Source: Trematomus loennbergii (taxonomy: Eukaryota > Chordata > Actinopteri > Perciformes > Nototheniidae). Taken from it: DNA of 64,000 bases. Under the pieces are notes generated by a model that saw only the letters and a program-made list of their open reading frames with translations, did no database searches and was not told where the DNA came from. Shown here in pieces: positions 26,161 to 39,490 of this stretch (the stretch's first letter is position 1; every line of letters begins with the position of its first letter). Position numbers and translations under genes: made by a program. The stretch covers positions 311,001 to 375,000 of the forward strand of contig JAAOOA010000346.1 of NCBI GenBank assembly GCA_012861695.1, given 5' to 3'.

Positions 26161-27479
26161 CTTCTCACTGGTGTTACTGTTGTGGATCAAGTACCTTATG
26201 TTAAAATATAACAGAATAGGAACTCAGAGAGACTGGTGATTGAAGTTAAAGATAATATTGTTGTACAAAAGTATAAGAGACAGACAGAATACTTAACATT
26301 CTTTAGAAGGAAACACTGCTAGCAGAAAGACTGACAGTCATGTTACAAAGGTTATCCTCTTTGAGCTAGATTATAACATCCTAGGTAAGGCCAACAATTA
26401 CTCATTATATCATCAGCAAAACATCACAGTCGGTCCAAAAGCGACTTTCTTTTCATTGGAATTAGAATATTGTGATTGCCTATGAGCATGTTTCATAATG
26501 AAGCAATTATAAACGCGCACTGTAGTCTCTATGATATCCTGTTTGTATGGATATTTTTCTCTTGAAGTTTCTTCCTTTGGCTTGGGGTTTCAACTTGGCT
26601 GCCTTGAATGATGTGCACTTGGCGGATTCATGGATCCTTCAGTCCTCCCTGGCAGTCAGAGCTGCCTTAATTGTTGCATGCCTCTGGAACGTGCCTCGCT
26701 AATGGGGCTGTTGGAGTCTCAATCAGTCAGTGCAGCGTTTCCCCTCTCTAATATCTCAGCTTGAACAGTCAGGGTAGCCTTGATGATGTAACAAACTGCT
26801 TTGGCTTGGTGACACAACTCACAAGGTTTTATCCTGGAGGTACGATATCTCTTTCATGCCTCTTTTAGGCCGCCTGCTGTCAAACTGGGATGCAGCAGAG
26901 ATTACATTTTCTTGATAATATCTGCAGGGTCTGTTTTTGTTTGTCGCCTGGGTGGTCTTATGAAAAAAATTGGGTGTGATGAAATATGACAGCCATGCAC
27001 TCACACCGTTACAGAGGCTAATTTCTCAGACTGTGACAACATAATTCGAGCTGGATGTGCAGAGAATCTGTTTTGATGATACTTCAGCAATGCCTGAGGA
27101 GGGGGAGGGGGGGATTGGTGATGCCATTACCGAAGGCGCTGTAAACACTCAATCATAGCTGCTAATCCTCTTAGACATCGCTTAGTAATCACACAGGTAA
27201 GAGGTCCTCTACAGATTGGAGTCAGGATGGGGCTTTTCCCGTAAAAACTCCAGAGATTTACATAATAGGAGCTTATTGCTCATTCCCTGAATTCATTGAG
27301 GATTGGATCAGAATGCCACCATCTTTTCATTCAAAGTGTCCAGGGGCTGACTCATTGTGTGTTATCCCGGAAGTCTATAGAGGAGAGTTGGGAAACTGGA
27401 ACAGCAGTGGACTAATACCTCAAATGAGTCATGATCCATTTGACTGGCTCCTCTCCGTCCCCCTTTACCTGCCCATCAG

Positions 27480-27906
27480 TAGGGGTGGGGGAAATAATCC
27501 ATACAGCATAGTATCACGATACCTTGCGTGGCGATATTGTATCGAATCACGGATGCCAAGTATCGATATTTTATTATATAAACATTTTTTTTATATAAAC
27601 TGTAGCATATCCTCCGAAAGATGGTCGTATATAAAACAGAAAGTTACGTTAAGACATGTATACAATTGCAATGAAAGTAACAAAAACAATGCCATCTCCT
27701 TTTCAGGTTCAAATAACACAAATTGGGTTATTTACATAAACTATTCATATTGCAGATACATTTTTTAACCAGGAAGGGAAGACGGACATGGATATGAGCC
27801 ATGTGATTTGCAATATCGCAATATATCGTTTCGCAATACTATCGTATCGTGGCTTAAGTATCGCGATAGTATCGTATCGTGGGGAGCCCAGTGATTCCCA
27901 CCCCTA
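27480..27906 (+). mobile_element. hAT-type element (TAGGGGTGGG ends)
   Basis: Perfect 10-bp inverted ends TAGGGGTGGG and CCCACCCCTA enclose AT-rich sequence with repeated ATCGTATCGTG/GCGATA motifs near both ends. The left flank is CCCATCAG (27472-27479). Its partner CCATCAG lies at 28495-28501, displaced by a second element that inserted at the boundary. No transposase ORF remains. Confidence 0.85.
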
Positions 27907-27909
27907 CCA

Positions 27910-28489
27910 CAGAGTCCTGCATCGGGTCGGGTACCCGCGGGTAAAAAAGTGATTCGCTGGTGGTATTTTTCCGGGTTCGGTTCTGGGTAAAACAAAGAAG
28001 ATGCGGGTCGGGTCGCGGGTGTTGCATAATAAATATATTAAAATAGGCCTAATATAATTTAATTTAATGTTTAAATCCTCAGACCTCTCCCCCGCGGGAC
28101 CGCGCATAATCATAACCTCTGCACTGCATCAATCTGCTGCTGAGCGCGCCACATTCGAAATGGCTGAGGTGAAGGCGGAGCTCGGAGAATACAGCATTGT
28201 CAATATCTCTTCCTCAAGAGCGAAATCCAACATCTGGGAGGCTTTTGGTTTCATCCTAGATGGAGAAAATAACCAACATCCCACGCTTTTTGAGCCAAAT
28301 TTTTGAGCCAATATGCAACTGCGTGTTAATAATTGCATGTTTTCACTGCTCATAGGATATGCGGGTTCGGGTCGGTTTGAGGAACTAATTGGCATATGTG
28401 CGGGTGGCGGGGCGGGTTCGGTATTGCACGTCGCGGGGGCGGGAGCGGGTCTTGAAAATCAGACCCGTGCAGGACTCTGCCCTACCATC
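27910..28489 (+). mobile_element. hAT-type element (CAGAGTCCTGCA ends), inserted at another's edge
   Basis: The ends are CAGAGTCCTGCATCGGGT and ACCCGTGCAGGACTCTG, with a perfect 8-bp duplication CCCTACCA at 27902-27909 and 28490-28497. Inside, about 28160-28260 reads MAEVKAELGEYSIVN followed by SNIWEAFGFILD, which resembles the start of a BED zinc-finger hAT transposase. The frame then ends, so only a relic is left. Confidence 0.88.
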
Positions 28490-29339
28490 AGTCCTTTCCT
28501 ACTCTTGAAATAACTATCAAGAGAAGGTTTTACCATTCAGACCAAAGTGAGCATCCTCCCACTCCACACTGCTGGCCTTGTCTTTGCTCCCCTCTGTTGC
28601 TTAATCTTTATTTTGGCTTTAAAACAAGTACTGGATCTCCTGGCAGGGAACACAAACCTCTAATACGGGAAGATGTGAGCACCTCGTCACCATATGGGGT
28701 TCGTGAATTACACAGAATTGCTCTCTAATCTCCACAACATGTCAGGAATTTGCAGCCCTTGTTTTTCAGGAGAAAATAACAGTCCCCTCAGCACGTGGCT
28801 TCTCTTTTTGGCGTGCAGTGTGTAAGAGGAGTCTGTTGCAACCCTATAGCACCCTGACTTTTGAAACATATACTAAAAACTAACATGTCCATGATGTTAT
28901 TCCTCTTTTAGCTAGTATTTTCGATTACTTTTAGCCCTTTTTCATCAGATACATACTGCATTTTGTTGCCACTGAATGTTAAGAATGTGGCAAGAGAAAC
29001 ATATATTACAAATATTCTAAAAGGTTATTCTTTTGCACAGAGTGTTGGGAGTGTTTCTGATTGGTGGCCTTGGTTTACACTGTGTCTCCTCTGCTGAAGT
29101 AGTTATGTGTCAGATATCATTGTCCTGTTTCTCTGGTGTGATGCACTGTCTGCACATACTTGCTTTTGTTTTCCGAGAAATCCTTCAATGGATGCTGGTG
29201 ATTCAAGTCTGCCTGCTTTCCAGACGAACTGATGTCCTCCTATTTAGTTTCGCAGGAAGCACAAATCTGTAGGTTTAATATGTGTTGAAATACCATTTTG
29301 AATAAAGGTTTGTGGAGCTGCTTTCTATAAATCGTATAC

Positions 29340-29730
29340 TTAAAGGTGGGGTATGTAATTTATTTCAGAAACACTTTTTGTTATATTCCATGGAATGCTC
29401 TTAACATCCCGATAGCAATGAATATATTAAATGCTTTGACAATAAATACATAAAAAAATGTCATCTGTGGAAGCCGTAGCGCTGTAAAAAGCACGACCAA
29501 TCATCTGAGCCGGCCCGGCTAAAGTAACTGGATGGCCTACCTGCCTGTCAGCCTTCCATCTGTGCACAAACTTATCTCGTGCCCTCATTGGTCATGTGTG
29601 CGTTCGTGTGTGTTGGAGGAGGGGCTCTGTAAGGAAGTCTGAAGGAAGGGGCAGATTTTTTCCGGTTGTTTACTTTCAAATTCTAGCGCACTCGAGCTGG
29701 TTTCTCCAAAATTACATACCCCACCTTTAA
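29340..29730. mobile_element. TTAA MITE, family II, copy 2
   Basis: It begins TTAAAGGTGGGGTATGTAAT and ends ATTACATACCCCACCTTTAA. The interior is shared with 13612-13990 and 32093-32467, in one orientation or the other. Confidence 0.88.
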
Positions 29731-31676
29731 AGACATATTTGTTTGGCAAGGATCCTCTTAAAAAAATCACACCATGATCATGATATTTTTTAATTTAATG
29801 ACAACAATTATGCAAAAATAATCAATCCCTCCAATATCTTGAAGCTCAATTCGTATTTTTTTTACTAGCGTTACTCATGGCCTATAATCAAACATCGTTT
29901 CCACCACATTTTGTTTAGAACTTCGGGATTTTCTTGAGTCTTGCCTTTGTGAACACAGATGGAGCAGTTGGGAAATCTAATCATCTTGGCATTGGTGAGG
30001 GTCAGGATCTGGACCTTCATGTGTAAACCAGCCCTTAATCCAGGAGGATTTTTCTTCTCCTCGCACAATCTGTTTCACCTTCATTTCATACAAATATTGC
30101 TAAATTAAACACGTTCCCTGCAATCTGTCAGCATGATACAGTAGCATTTATAGTTTCATTATCGAGTCGTTGACATATTCTTTAAATAAAACATTGTCAT
30201 GTTGCTGATAGATATGACTTGTGTTTGTGGTGAAGCACAGAGTCAACACAGATGACTGCAGTTAATATGATACAGCCTCACTCTTGTTGTGAGATGTATT
30301 CGTGTGGGCACAATTCCTGAAGATATATTTCTCAGCATTGAGTATTTGAGGCTTTTCGGGTGGAGGTCTGTTAGCGTCTCATTACACGACAGACTAAGTT
30401 ATGTGTAAACAGTGAGAGTCATCACTTTCTTCCCACTGTGGAGAATCATTTGTGGTGGTGTGGCATCAACTTTGTCTTTGTATCTTTGAATCATAATCTG
30501 GAACAGGCTGTTCCCTGTTGGATACATTCCTCAGGTTTAGCAGAAGTCTTCAGATATCATCCGTCTGTAGTCTTTGTTCACCGCATCACTGACCTGAAAA
30601 AGTTGTTTTCATCATTTTGAGATATTGCCTCGTTCCTTCCTGAGGCCAGTGGACTAATGGGCTTTGGTCTCTGGAATCCACTCCAGTGTTTTCTCCCACG
30701 TCGGACCGTTTGCTGAGGCCCCAGTGGGGTAGACAATGGGCTTGATATGAAATATGCACCATGACTGGGGCACTCGAGCGAGAAGTCGATGTGTTCACAG
30801 CAGTTGGATAGAAATCTCCTCCGATTGAAGAGAAAAACAGAACTCCAATGCTTCCAGGGATCTGAAATAAGATTGAGTGTTCATTTTGTTATTGGATTGT
30901 GCCTGTCTGCTATATATCTAATGCTCTCTGGCACGCAATGCTTATAACTCTGACTTGTCTCTCTTTGTCTCAGGCAGAATTTCATTCTAATGAAATGAGG
31001 GTGCATCCAGAGTTCTGATTTAGACGTGAAACAATTGTTATGTCTTATTTATTTGCTGAAATTGCCATGCTGCCAGTGTGAGTGCGAGGGTGATGCTCCA
31101 CACACTGCTAAGCCGGTTGAAGCCTGGATACTGCGCAGATGCTCAGAGTAATTGCAGTGAAATCTGGGGATTTCTCAGGTAGGGGAGATGATGAGTCCCT
31201 CTCCAAACCCAGCTGTCAGACACAAACTCGTTCTGATTTAAGGAGCTGCTGCATGGCTGAGCTGAAGCAGCCCGGAGAAGTCAGGTGTTGAGCCGGTGCA
31301 CAATAAGGCAGCAGAAACACTGCCTGCTGGCTTTGATGCCGACCCTCTGACTCATCTGGCCGTGAAGGCTCAGACGGGAACTGACTTTTAATGAAATCAG
31401 CTCTGTGTCATGTCAGGATATGCATTTGAAGACTCTGTGATTACTCAAAAGTTTTGTTCACAGCGGGGTAAAAACCATCTGAGCCAGCCAATATGGTATC
31501 AGAGGCTTTTGGGGTTAGAAAAGAAACCAGAATGACGAGGATTTAATAAGCAGTTTTGTTGTGCCATGAACTGCTCACATTTGAATAGTGATGGGTGGAA
31601 AATACTTGGAAAAAAAGCCTCCCTGTTAGCTTAAACTGTATCATTAGCTATAAGCGCCTAGTGATTTGGTCAGAAC

Positions 31677-32578
31677 TAGGGCTGCACGATATTGGAAAAA
31701 ACTGACATTGCGATATTTTCTTCCACTGCGATATATATTGCGATATGAAAAAATACAGGAATTGAAGAAAAGACAGTTTTTTTTGTCTGCAAACCATCCT
31801 TTCTTGAACTTTAATGCTATACAATTGGTATTTTTTTAACAATATTCAACCGAATGACGGATTTTAGTCACGGTCTTCTGGATCTTAACTTATCAGAGCA
31901 ACAAGCTGAGCTAGCTCGGTTATCCTGCTGTGATCTGATCAAGAATGGTTGTGATTGGTGGTTTGCTGTGCATGCAGATGTCACTCACTCAAGTACCCCT
32001 GACATGAGAGCCGCGCGAGTTTTCCTTTTGTAGCAAGCAGCACAATAATTGTAACATGACGTGTTTGAATTCATTTGCCTACTTAAAGGTAGGGTAGGGT
32101 TTGAGAAACCGGCTCGAGATCGCTAGAATTTGAAAATACACAACCGGAGAAAATCTGCCACTTCCTTACAGAGCCCCTCCTCCAACACACACGAACGCGC
32201 ACATGACCAATGAGGGCACGAGATAAGTTTGTGCACAGATGGAAGGCTGACAGGCAGGTAGGCCATCCAGTTATTTTAGCCGGGCCGGCTAAAATGATTG
32301 GTCGTGCTTTTTACAGTACTAAGGCTTCCACAGATGATATTTTTTATGGATTTTTTGTCAAAGCACTTCAGATATTCATTGCTATCGGGATGTTAAGAGC
32401 ATTCCATGGAATATAACAAAAAGTGTATCTCGAGCCGGTTTCTCAAACTTACCTACCCTACCTTTAATATCGCACGTCCTAAAAAAAAGAAAAGAAAAAA
32501 TCGCACGTCCTGCGATGTCAATATCGCGCATGCGCATAACGCGATTATTGTCACAACACGATATATCGTGCAGCCCTA
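31677..32578 (+). mobile_element. hAT-type element (TAGGGCTGCACGATAT) with nested TTAA MITE
   Basis: Perfect 16-bp inverted ends TAGGGCTGCACGATAT and ATATCGTGCAGCCCTA are flanked by a perfect 8-bp duplication GTCAGAAC (31669-31676 and 32579-32586). Without the nested MITE (32093-32467) the element is about 530 bp and has no transposase ORF. Confidence 0.93.
32093..32467. mobile_element. TTAA MITE, family II, copy 3 (nested)
   Basis: TTAAAGGTAGGGTAGG is at the left and CCTACCCTACCTTTAA at the right. The inverted ends extend about 40 bp through TTTGAGAAACCGGCTCGAGAT with a small gap. It lies wholly inside the hAT-type element at 31677-32578. Confidence 0.92.
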
Positions 32579-35500
32579 GTCAGAACCCAGGAGTTTAACA
32601 CATTAGTGCATTGATTTGCATAGAAACTGTTTGAAAATGCATGTGTTTGTGAACATTTCTATAATTAATGAAAGAAACAGCATCCAGAATGAGGAGGCAT
32701 CTGTAAACACGTGCAACAGGTAACTAGCAACAATTCAACACGTGCTAATGTTCTTTAATGCTAATGCTACCTGTGTAATGGTGCTTCTGGGCTTCAAACA
32801 CATGCTGCTTCTTGAATGTCTGCGATGCACATCACTTATCACCTGACGCTAACTTCCTGTATTCTTTGTTAACATTATCACTGCTAGCTGCTTTCTGTCA
32901 CAGGAATTTCATGTGCGATGCTAACAGGCTTCAGATACCAATCAAAGTGTAATGTGAAACGGAGAGGTTTAGGAAATGCGAGAATGAGTTCCTCTTACCA
33001 ATTCCCCTTCAAATATGAATATTTCTAGTTTACAGCAGGTTGCATCATTTTCAAACACTGAAAATGTCCTTATGTAAGCTCTCATGAAATTGCAGCAGTG
33101 AGTTTTATTAACATCCTCTATCGTTTGTGAAGAACACATAGATTCCTGATAAAATGGACAGTGATTTATATTTAACTTCACTCCAAGACAGATCTTTATC
33201 CACATCATGTATTGACATTAACGTCACCCTCAAGAAATACAATGTGTGCCTTCTTGTCTCCAGACGGTGCCTCAGACAACCTTTTGTGTATGAACTTCAC
33301 ATTCCTGCCGAGGCATAAAGGAAGAGGACAGAGCGGCGGCCTCAAAAGCACAGGATGTTAGTCTGTATTGTAGTTAACGCTGTTGATGCTCCAGCCCTCC
33401 AAGTCACTTCCTACGCAGTGCTTTTGTAACCTCTGCAATCCTGTGTGAAAAGCTGACTAGGACCTTTTGAGAAACTTGCAGATCTGCTTCTTTTCTAGCA
33501 GTGTAAAGCTGACAAAAAAGCCCCGTGGTTATATTCAGTTATCCCAGAAAAAAGATTTACTTTTGATTGTGTGCCTGCTTTTCTTTCTCCAGAGCTTTGC
33601 CTCTTACAGCTCGTTCTCGGGGAGGATTATTGGAAAAGGCTGTCACTGTCCAGAATTTCTTTTTTCAAACTCGCAAATAAAAGTCCTGTGGCAGTGTGCG
33701 TGGGTGTGTTTGTATGTGTGTGTGTTCCTCAGAGCATCGCCCTACTGTTTGGCTGCTACTGAGAGAAACATCATGTTAGAGACGACTTTAATATGTTTAG
33801 ACTTTTGCTGAAAACCAGCCAGTCTTGTTCACCTCTGATATGATTCCTTTGTGACCACAGCTAGTACAAAAATTATAATAATCATAAAAAACGATGTCTT
33901 ACAGGGCGAATTACTCAACGGTGGCGTTATTTTATTCAGCAGCTTGTGGAGTATGGGTCTGTTAAACCTGCAGTGAAAGCTCCTAACACACCTCGACAAT
34001 TTCACGATTCTCCCTCTATTAACACTCATATGTCTGTATTATATTTGTTACACGTATTCAAAAGAGTTTCCAGACAGTTTTTCTCTCACCACAAAGGACG
34101 TCTGTCTTTCTGAGTGTGTGTCAGTACATGTGCGATTGTAGTGAGTTATTTTTGGGCTACACTTCTGCAGAACGCATTGCACAGAGTTGTTGAACGCACC
34201 CCCTCCTCCCAAACCACCTCCTGACAAAAGCTCTCCACTCAGTTGGTCTGGCTGCAGTCATCTCACCCTCCACTCTATTTTAAGCCTTCAGACAGAGGAC
34301 CCGCTCCCCCCCCCTTTAGTGGAGCCCCTTCTCTCTGTGTGGGCCGGAGCATGGGGCTCCGCTCACTCCAGATATTTACACTCTCGCACGAAGCAGCTCA
34401 GGCCAGCTGGTGCAGAGGTAACAGCGGAGGTAAACCTCTGGATGCTGAGGCCTCACGAACCCTCTGTCCTGGCTATTTACAGAAAGTTGGAGGAGGATGC
34501 TCATTAAAGTTTGCTTTCTAACAGAGGAGCTGACATGTTTGTCAGGGCTGTACCAGCGGGTCAGCGCACAGCAGTCCATAATATGCTCTGAACAGATTTA
34601 GAATTTGGACTGAAATAGGCTGAACTTGGACTGATTGGCTTCTCTATCTTGTTCAGATTATTAAGTATTTCCTTTCTGATAAATGAATGCCCATTGGCTG
34701 AATTTAAAATGCAACAGAAGGAGACTGCTTTTCAGAACCTCGCTTATTTCCAATATGGCTGCAACTAACAATTATTAAAATGATGGGTTATTCCACTGAC
34801 TATTTTCAACAGTAATTGATGTAACATTTGGTCTATAACATGTTAGAGGATAGGGAAACATTTGATCCCATTTCCATCAAGTCCAAGTTGATGTCTTTAC
34901 ATTTCTTCTTTTGTCAATCCTTAAGCCCACAGATAATCAGTTGATTAAGATAGAAACAGGAAAAAATGTCTGCCAGTTCTGCATAAAAAATGACTTTAAA
35001 TATTAATAGATGTTCTAAATAGTTGACATTTAGTTGAGGAATCGATTAGTCGATGAACAACCATTGCAGCTGTAATGTTTAACTGACTAAAAGGTTCTCA
35101 TTCTGTTTTCCCGGGCATACACAGATCGCCCATAGCTGTACTAATGAGAACACCAGCATTGTATAACTTCTGCAGGACTGGACCATTTAACCCTGCGTTA
35201 TGTATGAAATCCTCCTGCCAGGGTGGGGTTGGATTCCTGGTGTTCAGACAGCAGGAAAGTGACCCTCTGTTTCCTTCCCGTCTGCATACAGTTTGCCCAG
35301 CTCCCGCTATGTTTATAGTGCAAGGCCAGCAAAACGCCGCCTACCATTACAATAAGATAAACACGTACCCTGGAGTAAGCACATTGTCTATCCCCACTCT
35401 CCTGACATTAGCACGAGTTCTCACAGCCAATTGACTTTGTATTATAACTGCTTGACAATCACCACAGTGTTTTAAGTTACAGCGCCATTTATTAGGCTAA

Positions 35501-36170
35501 ATGTTTAATTGGAAAAACTTTAGCAGATGATTTGAATCTGAAAGCACTCATCGATCTTCAATAAATACAGTGCTTCCTACCACACATACAGCAGAGTATC
35601 ATCATGTTTCCTGGTTTTAGGTTTCATCGAGTTTGCTCTAAAGACTCAGACGTCCACCCTGGAAAGTACCTTTCATTTTTGTCAATTAGGGGAAGCAGAT
35701 GAGGCTAACTTGATTTGCAGTGGCTGCACGGCATCGGAATTGTGGGTAATCAGATGGCCAGAGCGCACCGGACATCCTCCGTCTGACAGAGACACAAACA
35801 CACAAGCTCCTCAGTGTTCCTGATAATCACAGCTGTAGACGGGGAGGCGGCGGCTCTATCTCTGCTGCAGGACAACTCTGCTGCTAATGGACGAGCTTCG
35901 AGCAACACTCACCAAAGTGTGCCACGATGACTGATGTTATTTGCATAATTACTTTAAGATTACCCACGTTCCCCGGGGTTAAAGCAGTTGTGTTGTGGAT
36001 CTATTACAAAGTGGAGTCTGGAGATCCCCAAAGGTCCTTGTAGACAAGCCAGGGGGTCCAAAGCAAAATGAGCAATAGTTGAGTGTGTTCATTACTTCAA
36101 ATGATCCTCGGTACACTGTGTGAATGAAGAGATTATAAATACATTTGACCACTTATACAACTGTCATTCC

Positions 36171-36667
36171 TTAAAGGGGACCTATCATGCAAAATGCACT
36201 TGTGTACGTCTTTTCTACATGAATATGTGTCCCCGGTGTTCCAGGGAACTCACCAAGTGTCAGAAAACACAACCCTCTCTATTTTCCTCCATACCCAAAT
36301 CTCTAAAAAAGGGGCTGCAACGGATCTGATAAAAACTGATCCAGATTTGAACACTGTCCTGACGTCAGGACGGTGGCGCTACGGCTATTGGGCCAACTCC
36401 TCCAATCAGGAGGAGACAGCCACGGCCATTGCCGTTCGAAAGCGCTGGAGACGCTGTAGTACATATGCCAGGCCTGTAGGTGGTGCTGTTCTCACTGAAT
36501 CTGCCCTTGCAAATACAGAGCAAAAAAATGTCAAATTGAGCGAAATGAGGCATGGCTAAAATGCATGATCTGTTTGGTATTTTGAAAAAAAAAAAGTATA
36601 AATATGCCGTATATAGGTATGGACCTACACTATATTATTCAAATATAGCATGATAGGTCCACTTTAA
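36171..36667 (+). mobile_element. TTAA MITE, family I, copy B
   Basis: It begins TTAAAGGGGACCTATCATGC and ends CATGATAGGTCCACTTTAA. It shares with the copy at 59149-59643 a C for T change in the flank of the CRE palindrome, suggesting a subfamily. Confidence 0.88.
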
Positions 36668-37718
36668 ATGAGCACTGTAGAAACTTTGTAATTTAGTCTG
36701 ATACAGAACAAGTCAAATTAGGGTCTGTAATGCAAAACAAATTATAATGTACCTTGAGCGGGCAACCACCTCTACGTTACGTCGTAATAACTCTTTGCTT
36801 GTCTGTAATGCTTCATCTACTAAAGACACCTTTGATGGCAGAATACTCGGTACGGAAAACGTTCAGAAAATCTCTTAAAGGCTAATTCTGCCTTATTACA
36901 TAATTGATGTTATCCCCGTACATTCGTCCTTCGTTTCTGTCAGCACTATCTAAATCCTTAGATCTTGGAACAGGACGACATCACTACAGTCAACAGTGAT
37001 ACAAACAACAACAAACCAGCAGATTAGCGATATTATGTCAGTAATCCCCCACAGGAAGTCTTTGTGTGTCTTTGTGGCCAGAAACAGTAGTTTGAGCCTT
37101 TTAGTCAGCCTGTAAACCCAAATAGATGTTTAGGGATGGCTTGGGCGATCATTTTGCCGTAGGCCTTCATCTTCTCTTCTAAATAAGTTTGTTTGAAGTC
37201 TTTACGATGTTTTAACGGCTTGTTCTTCCTGCCCAGCCCAACATTGGGTTAGCAATCATGGCACATTCCCAGATCTCAGCTGATGATTTGCTGAGTATAA
37301 CGCTAACTACCATTGTGAACGCTGGCCATAACTGCCAAAAAGAACACCTACAGTAGGTTGTAAATAAACTGAATCACCCTTTAGACTAAATCCATAGTTT
37401 GAGTTTTACCACTGTAGGTAATATTTAGAAGTACCAGACTCCTGTGCGGGTTACGGTTAAAGGCAGTTTTGGCTGACGTCCCAGAGGACCCTGAAGGGTT
37501 GGGCTGAAGTTTCCTTCCTGTAAGGAGCGCGGGCGGATGATATCTGTCATCCAAACTACCCTGACCCATGTCATAATAGGACAGTTTACAGTCTGTGAGC
37601 TGTCATCACTCCTCTTCAGCTGACGGCTATTTTGGGTCAAGGTCCTGTTTACTGGATATCTAAATCTTCAGAAGTCAGCATTTCCTGTTGCACAGAAATC
37701 ACTGAACAACAACAGGGG

Positions 37719-37888
<170 letters not shown>

Positions 37889-38639
37889 TGATTAAAGGCT
37901 GGGCGGGGGGGTTTGCAGCCAGATGCTTTAGGCCTGCTGCTGGCTGAGTGGGAGGGGAGCTACATTGAAAAGCAGCGGTGGGGCTTAGCCAGACACTGAG
38001 AGGAGATAATCCATATTTCATCTGCATCCTCCTCTTCCTCCTCTTCCTCCCAACCACCTGCAGAGCAACACAACACAGACCCAGAGCATGAATAGTGCAT
38101 GATACAGAGATACAATCTGAGGACGCTTGAGTGGAAGGAAGAGGAGCCCTTTCATATCGAACACCTTCGGGAGGTTTTCGGAGCTCCGAGAATGACTCTA
38201 TTAGACAATGAGTTTCAAAGTTACCCCACCCACCAAAACAAAGCCTCCACCCACCCACTCGCCCATCCTTCTTATTCAGCAATGCAGCAGACACCTCTTC
38301 AGTTTGGATTCAGACGAAAGGCTTTACTCTGCATGTTTAATTTATAAATACTCTCCAGAGCGCTCTCCTCCTGATCATTCAAAATGCAGTTTATTCCGAT
38401 ATATTTAATTCATCCTACAAATGTTTGGGATGAAAGAAACCCATCCTTCATAGTGAATGGGCAACAGCTTCAAAGTCTCTATTTATGTTGGTGCCCTGGC
38501 TCTTGTACTTTCTTCTTATTTAGCATGCACAAAAAAGGCACAGAACTAAAAAACTATATTTCAGATATCAGCCTAGTCTTAAATATTCATGATCAGCTCG
38601 CAGCTTTGAAAGTAAGCTTAAAAGATTGCCTCGCTCGCT

Positions 38640-38653
38640 CACACACACCCACA

Positions 38654-38705
<52 letters not shown>

Positions 38706-38709
38706 ACGC

Positions 38710-38785
<76 letters not shown>

Positions 38786-38789
38786 ACGC

Positions 38790-38863
<74 letters not shown>

Positions 38864-38873
38864 ACGCACACGC

Positions 38874-38904
<31 letters not shown>
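38640..38904. repeat. (CA)n microsatellite with higher-order structure
   Basis: A 265-bp CA array with three clusters of CACACG hexamers (around 38696-38714, 38776-38794 and 38854-38878), spaced about 80 bp apart. Confidence 0.98.
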
Positions 38905-39289
38905 TTTGTCTCCCCTATTCAACAGTCAGAGGAAATCAGACGTGTTTCCATTAGCTTGTAAATCAGCAGTTGTTTTTTTGGGGCGCTATTAATCTCTGAT
39001 TAGAAATCTTAACTGCAACACAATGTCATCTGTAGAAAACCAATACAGATCCTGTTCAGATCCAATTTAGCGCTGTTTACCTCTTCCACACGCTGTGCAT
39101 ACATTAGGCGCCTCTCCTTCTCTCACTTGACGTAATTGCGATGAGGAAAAGATTTCTTTGCACTCAGACTTTCAGAAGTGTTTTACTTTCAACACTGCTG
39201 GAAGAAGGGGAGCTTATTTTAGTTTGAAATGTTGTGGATGTGGAAGGCATGCTATCTGTGTACTCTGGTTGACCCACAGAATTTTATAC

Positions 39290-39490
39290 AGGAGGCGTGT
39301 GGCGCAGTGGGTTAGTGCGTTGGTGTTCGGATCAGGGGAGCACAGGTTCAAACCCCACTGCAGCCAGCATGTCGTTGTGTCCCTGGGCAAGACACTTCAC
39401 CCCAAATTGCTCCTGTGGGGATTGCCCACAGTATTGAGTATGTAAGTCGCGTTGGATAAAAGCATCTAACAAGTAACATGTAATGTAATG
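39290..39490 (+). mobile_element. tRNA-derived SINE
   Basis: An A-box TGGCGCAGTGG (39300-39310) and a B-box GGTTCAAACCC (39345-39355) are followed by the CCCTGGGCAAGACACTTCACC body and the tail GGATAAAAGC...TGTAATGTAATG. Same family as 4606-4794. Confidence 0.88.

Noticed and set aside
38568..38961. Long Cys/Val, His/Thr and Ala/His open frames over GT/CA arrays (also at 693, 12056, 37721, 42993)
   Set aside because: They are translations of dinucleotide repeats in every frame and carry no protein signal.
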